Shown in pieces: positions 20,899 to 32,039 of a stretch of DNA of 64,000 bases. The position numbers and the translations under genes are program-made. Position 1 is the stretch's first letter. Each line of letters begins with the position of its first letter. The notes beneath the pieces are model-generated. The model did no database searches and was not told the DNA's origin. It saw nothing but the letters and a program-made list of their open reading frames with translations. This DNA is from Tieghemostelium lacteum (taxonomy: Eukaryota; Evosea; Eumycetozoa; Dictyosteliales; Raperosteliaceae): contig LODT01000022.1 of NCBI GenBank assembly GCA_001606155.1, positions 434,001-498,000 on the forward strand, in the 5' to 3' direction.

Positions 20899-22065
20899 AT
20901 GTTTAAAGAGGGTTTAGATGGAGAGTATTGGAAATTACAATCAAATAAAAGAGAAAGAAAACCACTATTTTCATTCCCTATTGTAAATGGAAGAACAGCT
21001 GCAATTCCTACAAATAACATCGTTGAATCTTCATCATCATCTGAAATCCCAGTAATAACCAATAAAAAGCAAATTACATCAAAAGCCAATATCAAAAGGG
21101 AAGAAACAATATCATTGGATAAGAAGGAATCAACAAGTACTCTAGTTAGAAAATCAAAAGATTTTCCAGTACCTCCACACAGTGAAATTATAATTAGAAA
21201 TAGTATTGGAGATTACCACATAAATGGTATAAAATTTGAATCGACTAGGATTATTGTTCCTATTGCAAGTTTTGTAAATTCTCATCCAGAACTCTTAGAA
21301 GATATCTCTAGAAATCAATTTAATAACACGTATATTGATATTGAAAATACTGATGATATACCACCAACTCAAGAAATTGTATCATCTTGTAATAATACTT
21401 CTACAACTAAAACTAAAAGAAAATCTAAAAAATCAGCAAAAAAGAAGAAAAGAGTAACTAAAGCAGAAGATATAGAAGAAGGTATAAGTAGATCTAATAG
21501 TCTACCAGTGAATTTTCAGAGTAGGATTATACCTAAAGACTATGATTTATCTGTTGGGTATAAGGTATTCAAGGATTGTAATATATGGGTTGGTGGAAAA
21601 GCAGCTTTGGAGAATAGAGAGTGGGTTGAAAAGGAAAATGTAAAATCATTTGTAAATGTAACTAATGAGGTATCCATACCACATTACCTCAATAATGAAA
21701 ACTATAGAACACTGAGAATAAAGGTTTCAGATAGCGAATCTGAACCACTTTATCAGTATTTTCAACAAACTATTGACTTTATTCAAGATTCATTTAATAA
21801 GGATCCAAATGCATCAGTACTGATACACTGTAAAGAAGGTAGATCACGTTCAACTACCATTGCTATTGTCTATGGAATGAAAATACTCTCACTATCTTTG
21901 AAAGAGTCCTACGAAAATGTTGCGCAAGCATGTCCGAGAATCAATATTAATGTGGGATTTCTTTTTCAACTCATGAATTTTGAAAAGTCAATTAGTGGTG
22001 ATGGTAAAAATTCAATTGATTTCTTTTCTTCCAACCTTAGAAGAACATCATCTTATTCACATTGA
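20899..22065 (+). CDS. Dual-specificity protein phosphatase-like
   Basis: Single exon, 388 residues. The C-terminal 150 residues are a DSP domain: NIWVGGKAALENREWV at its start, a general-acid loop KVSDSESEP, and the active site HCKEGRSRS with Cys311 and Arg317 (C-x5-R intact), followed by the helix for substrate-loop packing. The enzyme should remove phosphate from Ser/Thr and Tyr residues, or from another phosphate ester. The N-terminal 230 residues are Ser/Lys-rich and contain a basic KSKKSAKKKKR cluster that could be a nuclear signal. No membrane segment. Substrate not predictable; MAPK phosphatase or an atypical DSP are the alternatives. Confidence 0.85.
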   Translation: MFKEGLDGEYWKLQSNKRERKPLFSFPIVNGRTAAIPTNNIVESSSSSEIPVITNKKQITSKANIKREETISLDKKESTSTLVRKSKDFPVPPHSEIIIRNSIGDYHINGIKFESTRIIVPIASFVNSHPELLEDISRNQFNNTYIDIENTDDIPPTQEIVSSCNNTSTTKTKRKSKKSAKKKKRVTKAEDIEEGISRSNSLPVNFQSRIIPKDYDLSVGYKVFKDCNIWVGGKAALENREWVEKENVKSFVNVTNEVSIPHYLNNENYRTLRIKVSDSESEPLYQYFQQTIDFIQDSFNKDPNASVLIHCKEGRSRSTTIAIVYGMKILSLSLKESYENVAQACPRININVGFLFQLMNFEKSISGDGKNSIDFFSSNLRRTSSYSH

Positions 22066-22586
22066 TAAAGTAATAACATCAACTGTTACCATAAACACAA
22101 CATTAACATTTTAAATCACCTCATCACTCTAATCATTGGTGACGGAAAGATTTATTAAATCTCCATATTAATTATTACATTCATATAAATGAGTCTAGAT
22201 GAAATTCATTTATACCCCACTTTTAAAATTGCCAACCACCTAAATAATTAATTTACAATAAATTTTATTTTTTTTTTAATTTCATCGCAATTTTTAGATA
22301 TTTTTAGTAAAGATGAGCGTTGGAAAAGGGACAAACTTAAATGCAGATAACTTGCATTGTGCCACTGGATTTCTTCATACCCCATTATTACGACATTTTT
22401 TAAAAGAAACTATCAAACAGTATGGTTACTGATACTCAATAAAACTAAATTCTATTTTATATTGTTTCATCCGTGATTATAGTGTAGTGCTCTAACTTTA
22501 TTCATCTACAACATAAAATTTTTAAAACTATCTCATTAATTTTTTTCAAATATTTTAATTAATATAAATTTGTATACATATCAACC
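22066..22586. other. Intergenic with a 39-codon open frame
   Basis: Mostly AT-rich. A short ATG frame at 22313-22432 encodes about 39 residues (starts MSVGKGTNLNADNL, then HCATGFLHTP). It ends in a sequence that could be a weak splice donor (CAGTATGG), but no acceptor joins it in frame to the next gene. It may be an upstream ORF, a fragment or chance. Confidence 0.4.
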
Positions 22587-23564
22587 ATGGTCCACACCAA
22601 CTATTTATACTATAAAGCTTGTGATGAAAGTGCACCATTACCCGATGGCTGTCAAAGTCATTCTGCAAGACCCGTATGTTGGTTATACGGTTGGATGGGT
22701 TCTAATCCTAAACATGTCTCAAAATATGTTGAGCTTTGGAATAATAAAGGATATAATGTTTATTCATATTGCCCAAAATCATATGAAGTGTATGTATTAT
22801 CTCTCTAGAGATCTTTGTTATAACAAATCTAAAAATGATTGTGATTCTAATACAAGATATTTTTTACTATAGATTTTTCCAACCATCATTGACATGGAAA
22901 ACCAATTCAATGTTAGATCAGATATCATGTCATCTAAGTAGTAATCCAGAATGTAAAACTATAATATTTCATTGTTTCTCTAATGGTGGTGGATTCTTTT
23001 ATTCTAATCTGATGCAAAAGATTAATACAATGGAAGAATACAAACATTTACATTCATATATTAAAGGTGCAGTTTTAGATAGTTTACCAACTATTGATCC
23101 TGTTTCTGGGTTTAAAGCAATGAAAGTTGCATCGGGTGCCTTAGCATTCTATTTTGCATTATTATTTGCACCTCTGTTCATGCTCCTATGGACACCTGTA
23201 ATGATTAGATATAGAAAGAATCTAACCCTCTCTTCAGTATGTATTGTAACCAATAGGATCATATAAACCCAATCACATTTGTACAAATTCCTAACCCACC
23301 TACAAAAAAAAAAATCTCTTACATTATTCAATTCTATAGAGTCGTTTTCCACATTTATTAATCTACTCTAAAATCGATTTGTTGGTTACAGAAAACCAAG
23401 TTCAAAATTATAAAAAGCTTCTGGAAAAGCAAATTGATTCCAATTTGGTAATGTCAAAATGTTTTGATGATAGTCCACATGTGTTACACTATAAAATACA
23501 TCCTAAAGAGTATGTGAACGAAATCGATAGTCTTTTAGAGAAAATAAAAGCAAAGACAAAATAA
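22587..23564 (+). CDS. TMEM53/DUF829-family alpha/beta-hydrolase-like protein
   Basis: Three exons, 22587-22789, 22873-23236, 23340-23564; 263 residues. Hallmarks of the TMEM53 (DUF829) family: LYGWMGSNPKHVSKYVELWNNKGYNVY near the start, the nucleophile-elbow-like HCFSNGGG in the middle, a hydrophobic segment (ALAFYFALLFAPLFMLLW), LLIYSKIDLLV after the last intron, and the final SPHVLHYKIHPKEY carrying the conserved His region. Human TMEM53 is a nuclear-envelope/ER membrane protein affecting signalling; whether the fold is catalytic is unclear. Each splice site is a good GTATGT/TAG pair and restores conserved text. Confidence 0.85.
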
Positions 23565-24486
23565 AAGTGTGAGGAAATGAGATAAAGGACTTTTAGTTTT
23601 TGAAAAAAATATTTCTTTCTTTTGAAATTTAATACATTTTCAATATCACGATATTTATTCGATACAATAATGTTATTTAAATAAATTAAAATAAAACCCA
23701 TGGAATTGTTGGCGGGTCCATAATTTTTTTGATTGGAAATAAGGTGATATTGTGGCTACTTGAAGTTGAAGTGTTTTGTATCACCCTATCACTATTTGGT
23801 TAAACTTCCATTTTATTAAAAACTCAAATTTGGACTGAAATCCCAAATATCTTTAAGACAGATAGACAAAAAGTTATAATGTCTGAATTAAATTACATCA
23901 TCCCTTATTTCTTTTCACATTGGTGTGAAACAAGTGAATGATATTTTATTGTGTTGATTTTCATCTCGGAAATTTTTAAACAACCTCTTTATAAAAATAG
24001 TCTACCGTCTTTTAGCAATTTAAACAAGAAATTTTTAACATGTGTTGACACGAAGGTCCTGAAGAGATCTTTTATTCAAAAATTAAAAAAAAAAAAAAAA
24101 AAAGAAATAAACCTTTCGTATTTCAAGGTGGTCCAAACCGAATTATATTAAATTAATCTTCTACCTCTTCTTTTTTACAGGACTTTTTGGAAATAGATTG
24201 TCCTCTAACTTTTTTTTTTTCATTTCACATTATTATATTATTATAATATATATTAAAATATTTCTGTAACTTTATAATTATTTAAAACATTTTATAATTT
24301 TAAACTAGTAAATTGTGGTTTTTTTTATATCTAGATATTTATTTTTTAAATATCTGCCACATTTTATTCACCTCGAATTTGAAAATTTCACACACCACAC
24401 TCCTAATTCTACCCCCCTTTAAAGGAATTTCACCCACACCATTAAGTGAAATAACACTTTGGTGGAAAATACATATATAGAGAAAA
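23565..24486. other. Intergenic, AT-rich, no gene seen
   Basis: Contains A- and T-runs (notably near 24085-24102 and 24211-24220) and TATATATA-like sequence around 24470, just ahead of the START-F-box gene. A 66-codon frame at 23951 begins with a non-ATG codon and has biased, A-rich content; it is judged to be chance. Confidence 0.6.
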
Positions 24487-27400
24487 ATGCAATATGTGAA
24501 TGGTCTTGATGTTGCACAATGTATATATAATGAAGCATACTCAATTTACCAAAACAAAACATTACAGTGGGAGGAAATTGCCGATATAGATGATTGCAAA
24601 GTGTACACTGTCGACAACCCACTCTATGAAGGTGGTCTCATTTTTAAGTGTGTTGGAATCATTAATTTTCCTCCTGAAATTCCATGGAATATATTATATA
24701 AAGTTGAAAATCAAATGAAATGGGATCAGTTTTGTATAAAGGTAAGAGATTTAGAATACCAATCTTACATCTATACAGATGATTCTAACTTTTTTCATCA
24801 CGATAAAAAAATAGTCAAAAATTTTGGAAACCTATGATCAATTGAATTTTATAGATTTTGTAGCTTATGCATCACCAATTGGTGGTGTACCTAGATATTT
24901 TTCATTATTTAGAACATGTAAGATTGACTATCAGAATGGATTACATAGTGTTTTGATAAGGTCAATTGATCATACAGAGGCCGAGAAAGAAATTGGAAAT
25001 CTAGATGGTGTACAGGCATTTGTGGAATTGAAACCATCTGGATGGTTTATTAAAGAGATATCAGAAGGAGTATCACAAGTTACTTTTATAACTAATTTAC
25101 CAGCATCCTCAATGGATCCTTATCTACCCAATATGGACAGAGACGACTTTAGAGAAATGTACAGAAAATCTGGTATTCACTGTATCTACAAGATACCAAA
25201 TCTCAAAAGTTATATCAATCAACAACAACTATTGAGTAATAGTCAATTGGTAAAGAGTACAAGTTCCCTTACATTCAGGTCACTTGAAATCTTCAGAGAG
25301 GTATGCGATATCATTGGTGGATTTGATTCTGATAAATGGTCATTTTTCAGAAAAATCAATACCCTCGAGTGTTACTACAAGGAATTCAGTGAGAAACACT
25401 ATCGTATACTTTACAGTGACTCTTATCAGATTGCATCTACACTTGAGATTATTGAATCCTTTCTATTCTCAAAAAATTCACATTTGGTAGACAGTTGGAC
25501 TTATGGAGTGGAAGTTGTTGAAACTATAAATTCAGAATCACAAATATACCGTATTAAATTCCGTTCCATTTTGGATCCATCTATGGAAATTGAACATTAT
25601 GTACTCAAACAAATCAACCATTTTCCAACTGGTGTCCTTTTTATTGGTTTTAAATCAGTAGATTATAATGGACAAACTAAAGCCAATTCCGCATTTTGGC
25701 ACTGTCCATCTGGTTTCATTATTTCACCATTAGGTAGTGGACAATTCCTCATGAGATTTATCATTCAATTTGATTCCAATCTTGAAAATTATCTTCAAAA
25801 TGATATCTTAACCTATTCTTCAAAAAGAAAAGTAAGTCTTTACCATTTAATCTTCCAATCCAAATATTTTACTAACAATATTTTATTTTAGATTTTGGTA
25901 TCATTCTCAGAGAAAACCAGTTACTTTTCACAATCACTAAAATCAATAATCTTACAATATAGTAGTAAAAAGAAAAAATCAGTATATTTCCCTCATTGGA
26001 ATACCCTAAGTGATAAATCATTTAATGAGTTGGTTGATATGTTTTTTAAATTGGCAGTATCAAGTAACAATGTTTTTGATAGAAGAATTAAAGAAAAAGA
26101 GAGAGAAGAAAGAGAGGGTTCTTCATCTTCCTCATCCTCATCCTCTGATGAAGAATCTAATAATAGAGCATCTCAATCACCGCCAGTCTCTGAAAGAAAG
26201 AGAAAATTAAAAGATTTAGAAAAGACTTCATTAGTCTCTGTAAATCCCCAATTCTTTTATTCCAATAGTGCTGAGGTATGTACAAAATATATTAGATATT
26301 TATTACAATATTTTAGATAGACTAACAATCAATTTATTTAATATAGAAAATAACTATTCAACCAATACCATTTACACCAAATTGGGAGAACTATATCAAG
26401 AGAAAGCCATTCTTGTTGTTGGTTAATAATAAAAAGTCATTGGAACCTGCTAAAAAGTTATTAAAGACAGCTCAAGAGACATGCGAGAGAACATCAATAT
26501 CTCTACTACCTGGTGAGATTTTACATTATATTCTCACATTTTTAGATGCAGCTGGACTTTGCAGTATTTCATTGACCTGTAAAGCATTTTATAAAATTAC
26601 AACAAACGATTTTCTTTGGAAGGAATTGTTTGAATCAAAATGGAAAAGTAGTTTAATTTTTAATTTTAATATCAATAATCATCATCATCATCATCATCAC
26701 CATCAACAACTAGACCAAAATACTCAAAATAGTAGTATTGGAGTATCACCTGATACTTCTAATAATATGGATATAGATTTAACACCACCATTACCCACTA
26801 CTACTTCAACAAGCCCTGATATCAGTCAATTTAATTATGGTAATTGGAAGAAAATGTATATACAGAAGGAGTCTATTGAAATGAATTGGAAGAGAGGTAC
26901 ACCAAGAATTAGTATATTGAAAGGACATGAAAGTAAGATTAGTTGTTTGCAATTTAATCAAGATAGTCTTTTGACTGGATCTAAGGATAAAGAGTTGAGA
27001 ATTTGGAATTTGGGTTTGAAGAAATGTGAACATGTTATTAGACCTCAGTGTAATAGTACTTTGATTGCTTTTGAAAAGGATAACCATTCAAAGTTACATA
27101 ACGAGACTTTTCCATACTGTTTGTATAATACTGAAGTTCTAAGACTTGGTTTTCTAAATGGACAGATTCAGAATTTGAATTTAACAACACAGAGTATAAC
27201 AAGTTCCCAGAGATTCGTTTTCTTAGCCGATGGTTTTATATTCCAAAAGAATAATGTATATATTTGGGAGAATGAAGGTGTACAGTTGTGGGACCAAACT
27301 ACAGGTCAGAAAACTCACAATATCTCTGCGCTATCCAAGATCAAACAGTTCAAAGTAAATTCAAAAAATCAGAGATTTCTAGCATGTTGTGATAAGACAG

Positions 27401-27813
27401 TTAAACTCTGGGATATTGATTCAAATAGTTTCTCAATGCAGTTTAATGGCAATCCTGGTATAGTCAATTGTATTGATTTCCTAGGTGATCATTATCTCTT
27501 GTCAGGGTCTTGTAAGACCTTGTCTCTGTGGGACATTAGAAACAATAGTCAACCTCTACAAGTTGGTAGATCACATACCACCAAAGTCAATTGTATTTCA
27601 ACTTCTTTGAACTCACGTAGAATATGTTCAGTTGACCAAAACAATGTATTAGTTTGGAGCCTGAATTCCAATCTAACATCCATGGAACTTCTATCAACCA
27701 TACCAACCAATCATCAATATGGAGCAGTAGATTGTCTATCAATGGATGATGAATCACTTGTACTTGGTTACTCTAAAGGTACTGTTGCATTTTTAGATTT
27801 CCTCGACATGTGA
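24487..27813 (+). CDS. START - F-box - WD40 protein
   Basis: Four exons, 24487-24741, 24815-25831, 25892-26275, 26347-27813; all introns are phase 0; about 1040 residues. Residues 1-225 form a START-like lipid-binding domain (FKCVGIINFPPEIPW, NQMKWDQF, LETYDQLNFIDFVAYASP, FRTCK, GGVPRYFSLF). Residues about 290-480 look like a second, more diverged START-like unit. A Ser/acidic linker follows, then a canonical F-box at about 605-650 (LPGEILHYILTFLDAAGLCS, CKAFYKI, LWKELF) and WD40 repeats from about 740 to the end (LKGHESKISCLQF, LRIWNL, VKLWDI, LSLWDIRN). The F-box should bind Skp1 in an SCF ubiquitin ligase, with WD40 as substrate receptor; the START region suggests lipid input. If exons 3 and 4 are in fact separate genes the fusion would dissolve, but frame and splice sites argue against this. 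Confidence 0.82.
26671..26708 (+). repeat. CAT/CAC run coding for poly-His
   Basis: A run of His codons (CAT/CAC) directly after the F-box in the START-F-box-WD40 gene, a linker homopolymer of the kind common in dictyostelids. Confidence 0.85.
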
Positions 27814-27946
27814 ATTAAATAAAATTATTAAATTGAATTAACTTGATATTTTATTATCTAATAATTAAAAACTCATAAAAACAAAAGGTGTTTTGGTTTT
27901 TAAAAAAATAAATATTAGTTTGTGTGTTTGTCCTCTTTAGATTTAT

Positions 27947-28689
27947 TTAAATATTTCTGTCAATTGCTTTAACTTCATTATTGACAGTATCTAATTTTGG
28001 AGCATTAAGAGCATTTTGGAGGGTAATGTTAATGGTTGAAGTTGGTACATCAACATTCTTTACTTGATCATTTACAGTATCTAATTTTGGAGCATTCAAA
28101 GCATTTTGAAGGGTAACGTTAATGGTTGAAGTTGGTACATCAACATTCTTAACTTGGTCATTGACAGTGTTGAGTTTTGGAGCATTCATAGCATTCATAT
28201 GAGCCATATCCAAAGTTCCAATTGGTTTAACGTGTTGGTCATCACGTTGGTGTGGTGGTAAACGGTCAACTTTTGGTGCATTTCTAGCAAGATTCAATTG
28301 CATAGTATCAGATGATTGGGCGTTAGTTTCCATACCATCACCTCTCTTTTGATTATTTACCAATGCAACTTTTGGACTATTGGTAGCATTGACCATGGAC
28401 AATGAATCAACAACTGCAGTGGCTTTTTCTTTTGGATAGTGAGCTGAACAGTAAATGGTACCATTAGCAGCATTAACTGTCTTTTGATTTAGAACTTGTT
28501 TACATGTTGGTTCTGCACATCTGAAACATCCTTTATGCCATGACTAAATATAATTAACTATTGTTAGTATTCAATATTTTTAATGAATGGATTATTCATG
28601 TAATTAATGATTATTACCTTTCCAGCAGATTGGAAGCTTTCTAATGGGTAAGCTGTTTTTCCACATTCTTCACATTTTGGGTTGCTCAT
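27947..28689 (-). CDS. LIM domain protein (LimC/LimD-like) with C-terminal repeats
   Basis: Two exons, 28689-28618 and 28543-27947; 222 residues. The first 60 residues are one LIM zinc-binding domain: CEECGKTAYPLESFQSAGKS, then WHKGCFRC with further Cys, ending IYCSAHYP. In the family LIM domains act as protein-binding modules, and dictyostelid LimC/LimD associate with F-actin. The C-terminal half carries about three copies of a 33-residue unit, each with APKLDTVNDQVKNVDVPTST then LQNALN, the last two nearly identical, preceded by related diverged copies (MNAMNAPKLNTVN). A short intron interrupts the LIM domain. The spacing in the second zinc knuckle (CFRCAEPTC) has two extra residues compared with the usual C-x2-C-x2-C form. 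Confidence 0.85.
27960..28175 (-). repeat. Coding tandem repeat in LIM protein
   Basis: Units of about 99 bp encode the APKLDTVND / NVDVPTSTIN / LQNALN repeat. Adjacent copies differ by only a few bases (for example GAGGGTAATGTT against GAAGGGTAACGTT on the plus strand), implying recent duplication or gene conversion. Confidence 0.85.
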
Positions 28690-29264
28690 TTTTTATATTG
28701 TTGGTCTTAATGTTGTTTTAAAATACAAATAAATAATATAAGATTATATATACAAATAAATAAAATATTGATTAAAATTGATCAATTTGATTTGTTATTT
28801 TTGTTTTTTTTTTTTTTTTATTGGTTGGAAATATCTGTTTTTATCATAAAAAGTTGGGTTTTTTCATTTTACTATTTTTAATTTCACATAAGATAAAGAA
28901 TGTAATCAACGTTGATTAAAAACCTATCCCAAAATTTCATTTGGAGCCAATCTTATAATTCTTTTTAAATCAATATAATTATAAAATAATAATTTGATAC
29001 GAATAATGGAAGATTTCATCACACCTCCTCAAACAATTTACAAATTCCTATATTTTTAATAATAATCACAATCCTTCAAGATCATTATATGATAGAATTG
29101 TGACGAAACTGAATACCAAGTTTTTTGGATGCATTATAAAAAGAAAATATATGACTTTACAAATTATAATTTAATCAAATAACTGATACATTTGTTATTG
29201 ATTGGAAGGTTGTTGTTAATTTATTTAAATACAGACTCTGGTTATATTTCATATTGGAAGTGTA
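28690..29264. other. Intergenic, divergent promoter region
   Basis: Separates the divergent LIM gene and the small membrane-protein gene. AT-rich with a poly-T run near 28804-28819 close upstream of the LIM gene. No gene or RNA recognised. Confidence 0.5.
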
Positions 29265-29696
29265 ATGGCCATTATATTTATTACTGGATTATTAGCATTA
29301 TATGCTATGTATAGTTTGGGAAAAAGTGATGCCAAAGAGAAAAGATTGAGATACCAAGAAGCCATAAAAGAAAAGAGATACATTAACAAAAAACAGCTAG
29401 GTTGTAGTCAATGTATGGATGATCTTTATGATTTTATTAACAAACACCCAAATGACTACCCTACTGTCTTTTTAAAAGGAATGAACACCTCCATTACAAG
29501 AACTGATCAAATCAAGAGAATCAATGATTGTCGTATTTTAGCAAAAGAATATTGCAATGATGTAGAGCATTGGTTAGCTCAATATCCAGAATATTCGAGT
29601 AAGAACAAAGTAACAGTCAAAAGATACAAAACTCAATGTCAACAATTCGCAAAATTAGTAAAACCTCTTGACAACTTATATCCAACTAATAAATGA
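29265..29696 (+). CDS. Small protein with N-terminal membrane anchor, unknown
   Basis: Single exon, 143 residues. Residues 1-18 (MAIIFITGLLALYAMYSL) form a hydrophobic anchor or signal anchor; the remainder is hydrophilic, Lys-rich and contains six Cys (in GCSQCMDD, NDCRIL, EYCND and TQCQQF), which could pair if the domain is luminal. No family recognised. The intact frame and a TATTTAAATA-like element about 35 bp upstream of the ATG support a real gene. Alternatively it could be one exon of a larger gene, but no convincing flanking exon was found. Confidence 0.5.
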   Translation: MAIIFITGLLALYAMYSLGKSDAKEKRLRYQEAIKEKRYINKKQLGCSQCMDDLYDFINKHPNDYPTVFLKGMNTSITRTDQIKRINDCRILAKEYCNDVEHWLAQYPEYSSKNKVTVKRYKTQCQQFAKLVKPLDNLYPTNK

Positions 29697-30497
29697 AATG
29701 TTTCCAGAAAAAGGGAAATTTAAAGTAACTTTGATAAAATTCTGTAAATATATAATATACACCAAATCCTGTGACAATTTGAAAGGAAGTTCATATTATA
29801 AAATATGTGTTTAACTCTTGATTGATTATGAAATTTAAATTTTAGAAAGCTATCAACTTCAATAAACAAAGAGAAACTTATTACTCCAACTATTTAAAAA
29901 TTTTTTTTTAAAATTTTTATTTATAGACCTTTTGTAAACAACAAATTATAATAATGAAATTTGGAAATCAAAGAAATTGTATGATAAAACACACTTAAAT
30001 TCAAATTATACCCTTGTAAGACATCTAAAAGGCACATAAAACAAAAATAGAGTGGAAATATTTTAAATGTTAACGGAGTCTTCAGTCTCCGATATTGTTC
30101 ATTGCCTACAGAGATTACCCTATGCATTATCGAAACTATTGAAATCAAAAAACACAGCAATACTACTACCCCTACATTCTATTAGTTTATGATAAATCAA
30201 ATTTACCCCCTCCTATGTGTCTTTTGTTTCTTTTTTTTTTTTTTATTTTCAATTCAACCACTATTTATATATAAGAGTTGATACACTGTTATAATAATAA
30301 TTGTAATTTATAAAATATATTTTAATTATATTTAAAAATTATAATAGATTGGAAAATACACTTTATAATTTATTTGTTTTTTTTTTAATACTTTACAAAA
30401 CAAGTACTTATACATGTTTAGAATCATTAATATATAATACAGAAACATAAAATAACGTATTAAAGAAATTTAGAAACACAAAATACACAGATAAAAT
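29697..30497. other. Intergenic, AT-rich, no gene seen
   Basis: Contains T-runs at about 30230-30245 and 30377-30388 and several TATATA stretches leading to the TBC gene. The minus-strand 79-codon frame at 29921-30160 shows no family signal. Confidence 0.55.
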
Positions 30498-31919
30498 ATG
30501 AGTAATTCCAATCTTAGTGATACCAATTCACCAGTAAAAGAGACATTTTGGAGGTTTTCAAGAAAGACTCCAGGTATTGCTAAACCTATAAATAACCCAT
30601 TACCTCATAAATTTGAAAAGTTTAATGGAAATATAATACCAACAAAGAAAAAAGAATATGATAGCTCAGCAATATACAATCACAATACCTATACACCACC
30701 TATAAATAGTAATAGTAATAATATAGCAAATATTTCACCAAAATCAACAGACTCTGTTAATAGTACGAATGAATCATTTTTAAATAATAGTAATGGTCTA
30801 AGTGAGAGTCATCTATCATTAAGTGCCTCACCATCATTAAATACCAGCACAAGTAGCACTAACAGTAATAGTAATAATAGTAATGAAAAATATAATTTTG
30901 AAAGAGTAAAGAAATTTGAAAGACTCTATCGAGAGGCTAATGTAGATTTAGAAGCATTAAAAGTTTTAGGTTGGAGAGGAGTACCTGAAAGATTACGTCC
31001 AATGACTTGGAAGTTACTTTTAGGATATCTACCAACAAACCAAGAGAGACGTGAAGAGATTTTAGAGAGAAAGAGAAAAGAATATAAAGACAATCTGCCT
31101 CATTATTATATTTCTGAAGATAAAAGGTCAGAAGCTGATAAAAAGACATTGAAACAAATTCAAATGGATGTACCAAGAACCAATCCAAATGTACCCTTAT
31201 TTCAACAAAACTGCATACAAGAGATGCTAGAGAGAATTTTATATATATGGGCCATAAGACATCCCTCTTCTGGCTATGTACAGGGTATCAATGATTTGGC
31301 AACACCTTTCATATCGGTATTCCTCAGTGAATACTTACCTGAGGATCAAGATGTTTTCAATTGTCTAGTGGATCAAATGTCTATGGATCCAAATACCCTA
31401 TTGATGGTTGAAGCAGATGCCTATTGGTGTCTGACAAAACTACTCGATGGTATACAGGATCATTATACATTTGCACAACCCGGAATACAGAGAATGATTG
31501 CTCAATTAAAAGAGCTGTTAGAAAAGATTAATCACAGTCTCTGCAGTCATTTGGCTGATCAAGATGCAAAATTTATTGAATTTTCTTTTCGTTGGATGAA
31601 TTGTCTCTTGTTGAGAGAGATTCCATTCCCATTGGTAATTAGAATGTGGGATACCTACCTGTGCGAGTCACAAGGTTTCGGTGTTTTTCATGTCTATGTT
31701 TGCGCAGCATTTCTAGTTTTGTGGTCAGATGATCTCAAAACCAAAGATTTCCCTGATATTATGATATTCTTACAGAAACCTCCAACTCAAAATTGGGAAG
31801 ACAGAGATATTGAATGTTTATTCTCAACGGCCTACTATTATAGATCACTGTATCAAAATGCCCAATCTCATTTGAAATCAAATAATATAAATAACAACAT
31901 GAAAAAAAGTAATTCCTAA
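30498..31919 (+). CDS. TBC-domain RabGAP, TBC1D22/Gyp1-like
   Basis: Single exon, 473 residues. The first 130 residues are Ser/Asn-rich and disordered. From about residue 145 comes a complete TBC domain: LKVLGWRGVPERLRPMTWKL, QMDVPRTNP with the arginine finger, RHPSSGYVQGINDLATPF with the glutamine finger, then IRMWDTYLCE. Insert positions and the ERREEILERKRKEY segment match TBC1D22/Gyp1, GAPs for Golgi Rab1/Ypt1 and related Rabs. Both catalytic fingers are present, so it should speed GTP hydrolysis by a Golgi or ER-Golgi Rab. No membrane anchor. A separate TBC protein with RCC1 repeats lies at 56.7 kb. Confidence 0.9.
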   Translation: MSNSNLSDTNSPVKETFWRFSRKTPGIAKPINNPLPHKFEKFNGNIIPTKKKEYDSSAIYNHNTYTPPINSNSNNIANISPKSTDSVNSTNESFLNNSNGLSESHLSLSASPSLNTSTSSTNSNSNNSNEKYNFERVKKFERLYREANVDLEALKVLGWRGVPERLRPMTWKLLLGYLPTNQERREEILERKRKEYKDNLPHYYISEDKRSEADKKTLKQIQMDVPRTNPNVPLFQQNCIQEMLERILYIWAIRHPSSGYVQGINDLATPFISVFLSEYLPEDQDVFNCLVDQMSMDPNTLLMVEADAYWCLTKLLDGIQDHYTFAQPGIQRMIAQLKELLEKINHSLCSHLADQDAKFIEFSFRWMNCLLLREIPFPLVIRMWDTYLCESQGFGVFHVYVCAAFLVLWSDDLKTKDFPDIMIFLQKPPTQNWEDRDIECLFSTAYYYRSLYQNAQSHLKSNNINNNMKKSNS

Positions 31920-32039
31920 ACAAGTTAATAGTAATATATAAATAATTTTTTTAAATACAAAGAGAGGAACAACAATAAATCAAATAAAATACAATATTAT
32001 TTTAGTTTGATTTTTTAATGTTTTTATATTATTTTTATT

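Noticed and set aside
22313-22586. Joining the 39-codon frame to the TMEM53-like gene as its first exon
   Set aside because: No AG acceptor gives a continuous frame into the ATG at 22587, and the family start fits 22587.
23951-24151. 66-codon plus-strand frame in intergenic DNA
   Set aside because: Starts at a non-ATG codon, runs through a poly-A tract and shows no family signal.
27960-28175. Regular repeats that could be mistaken for a CRISPR-like array
   Set aside because: They are in frame inside a LIM protein gene and have no spacers.
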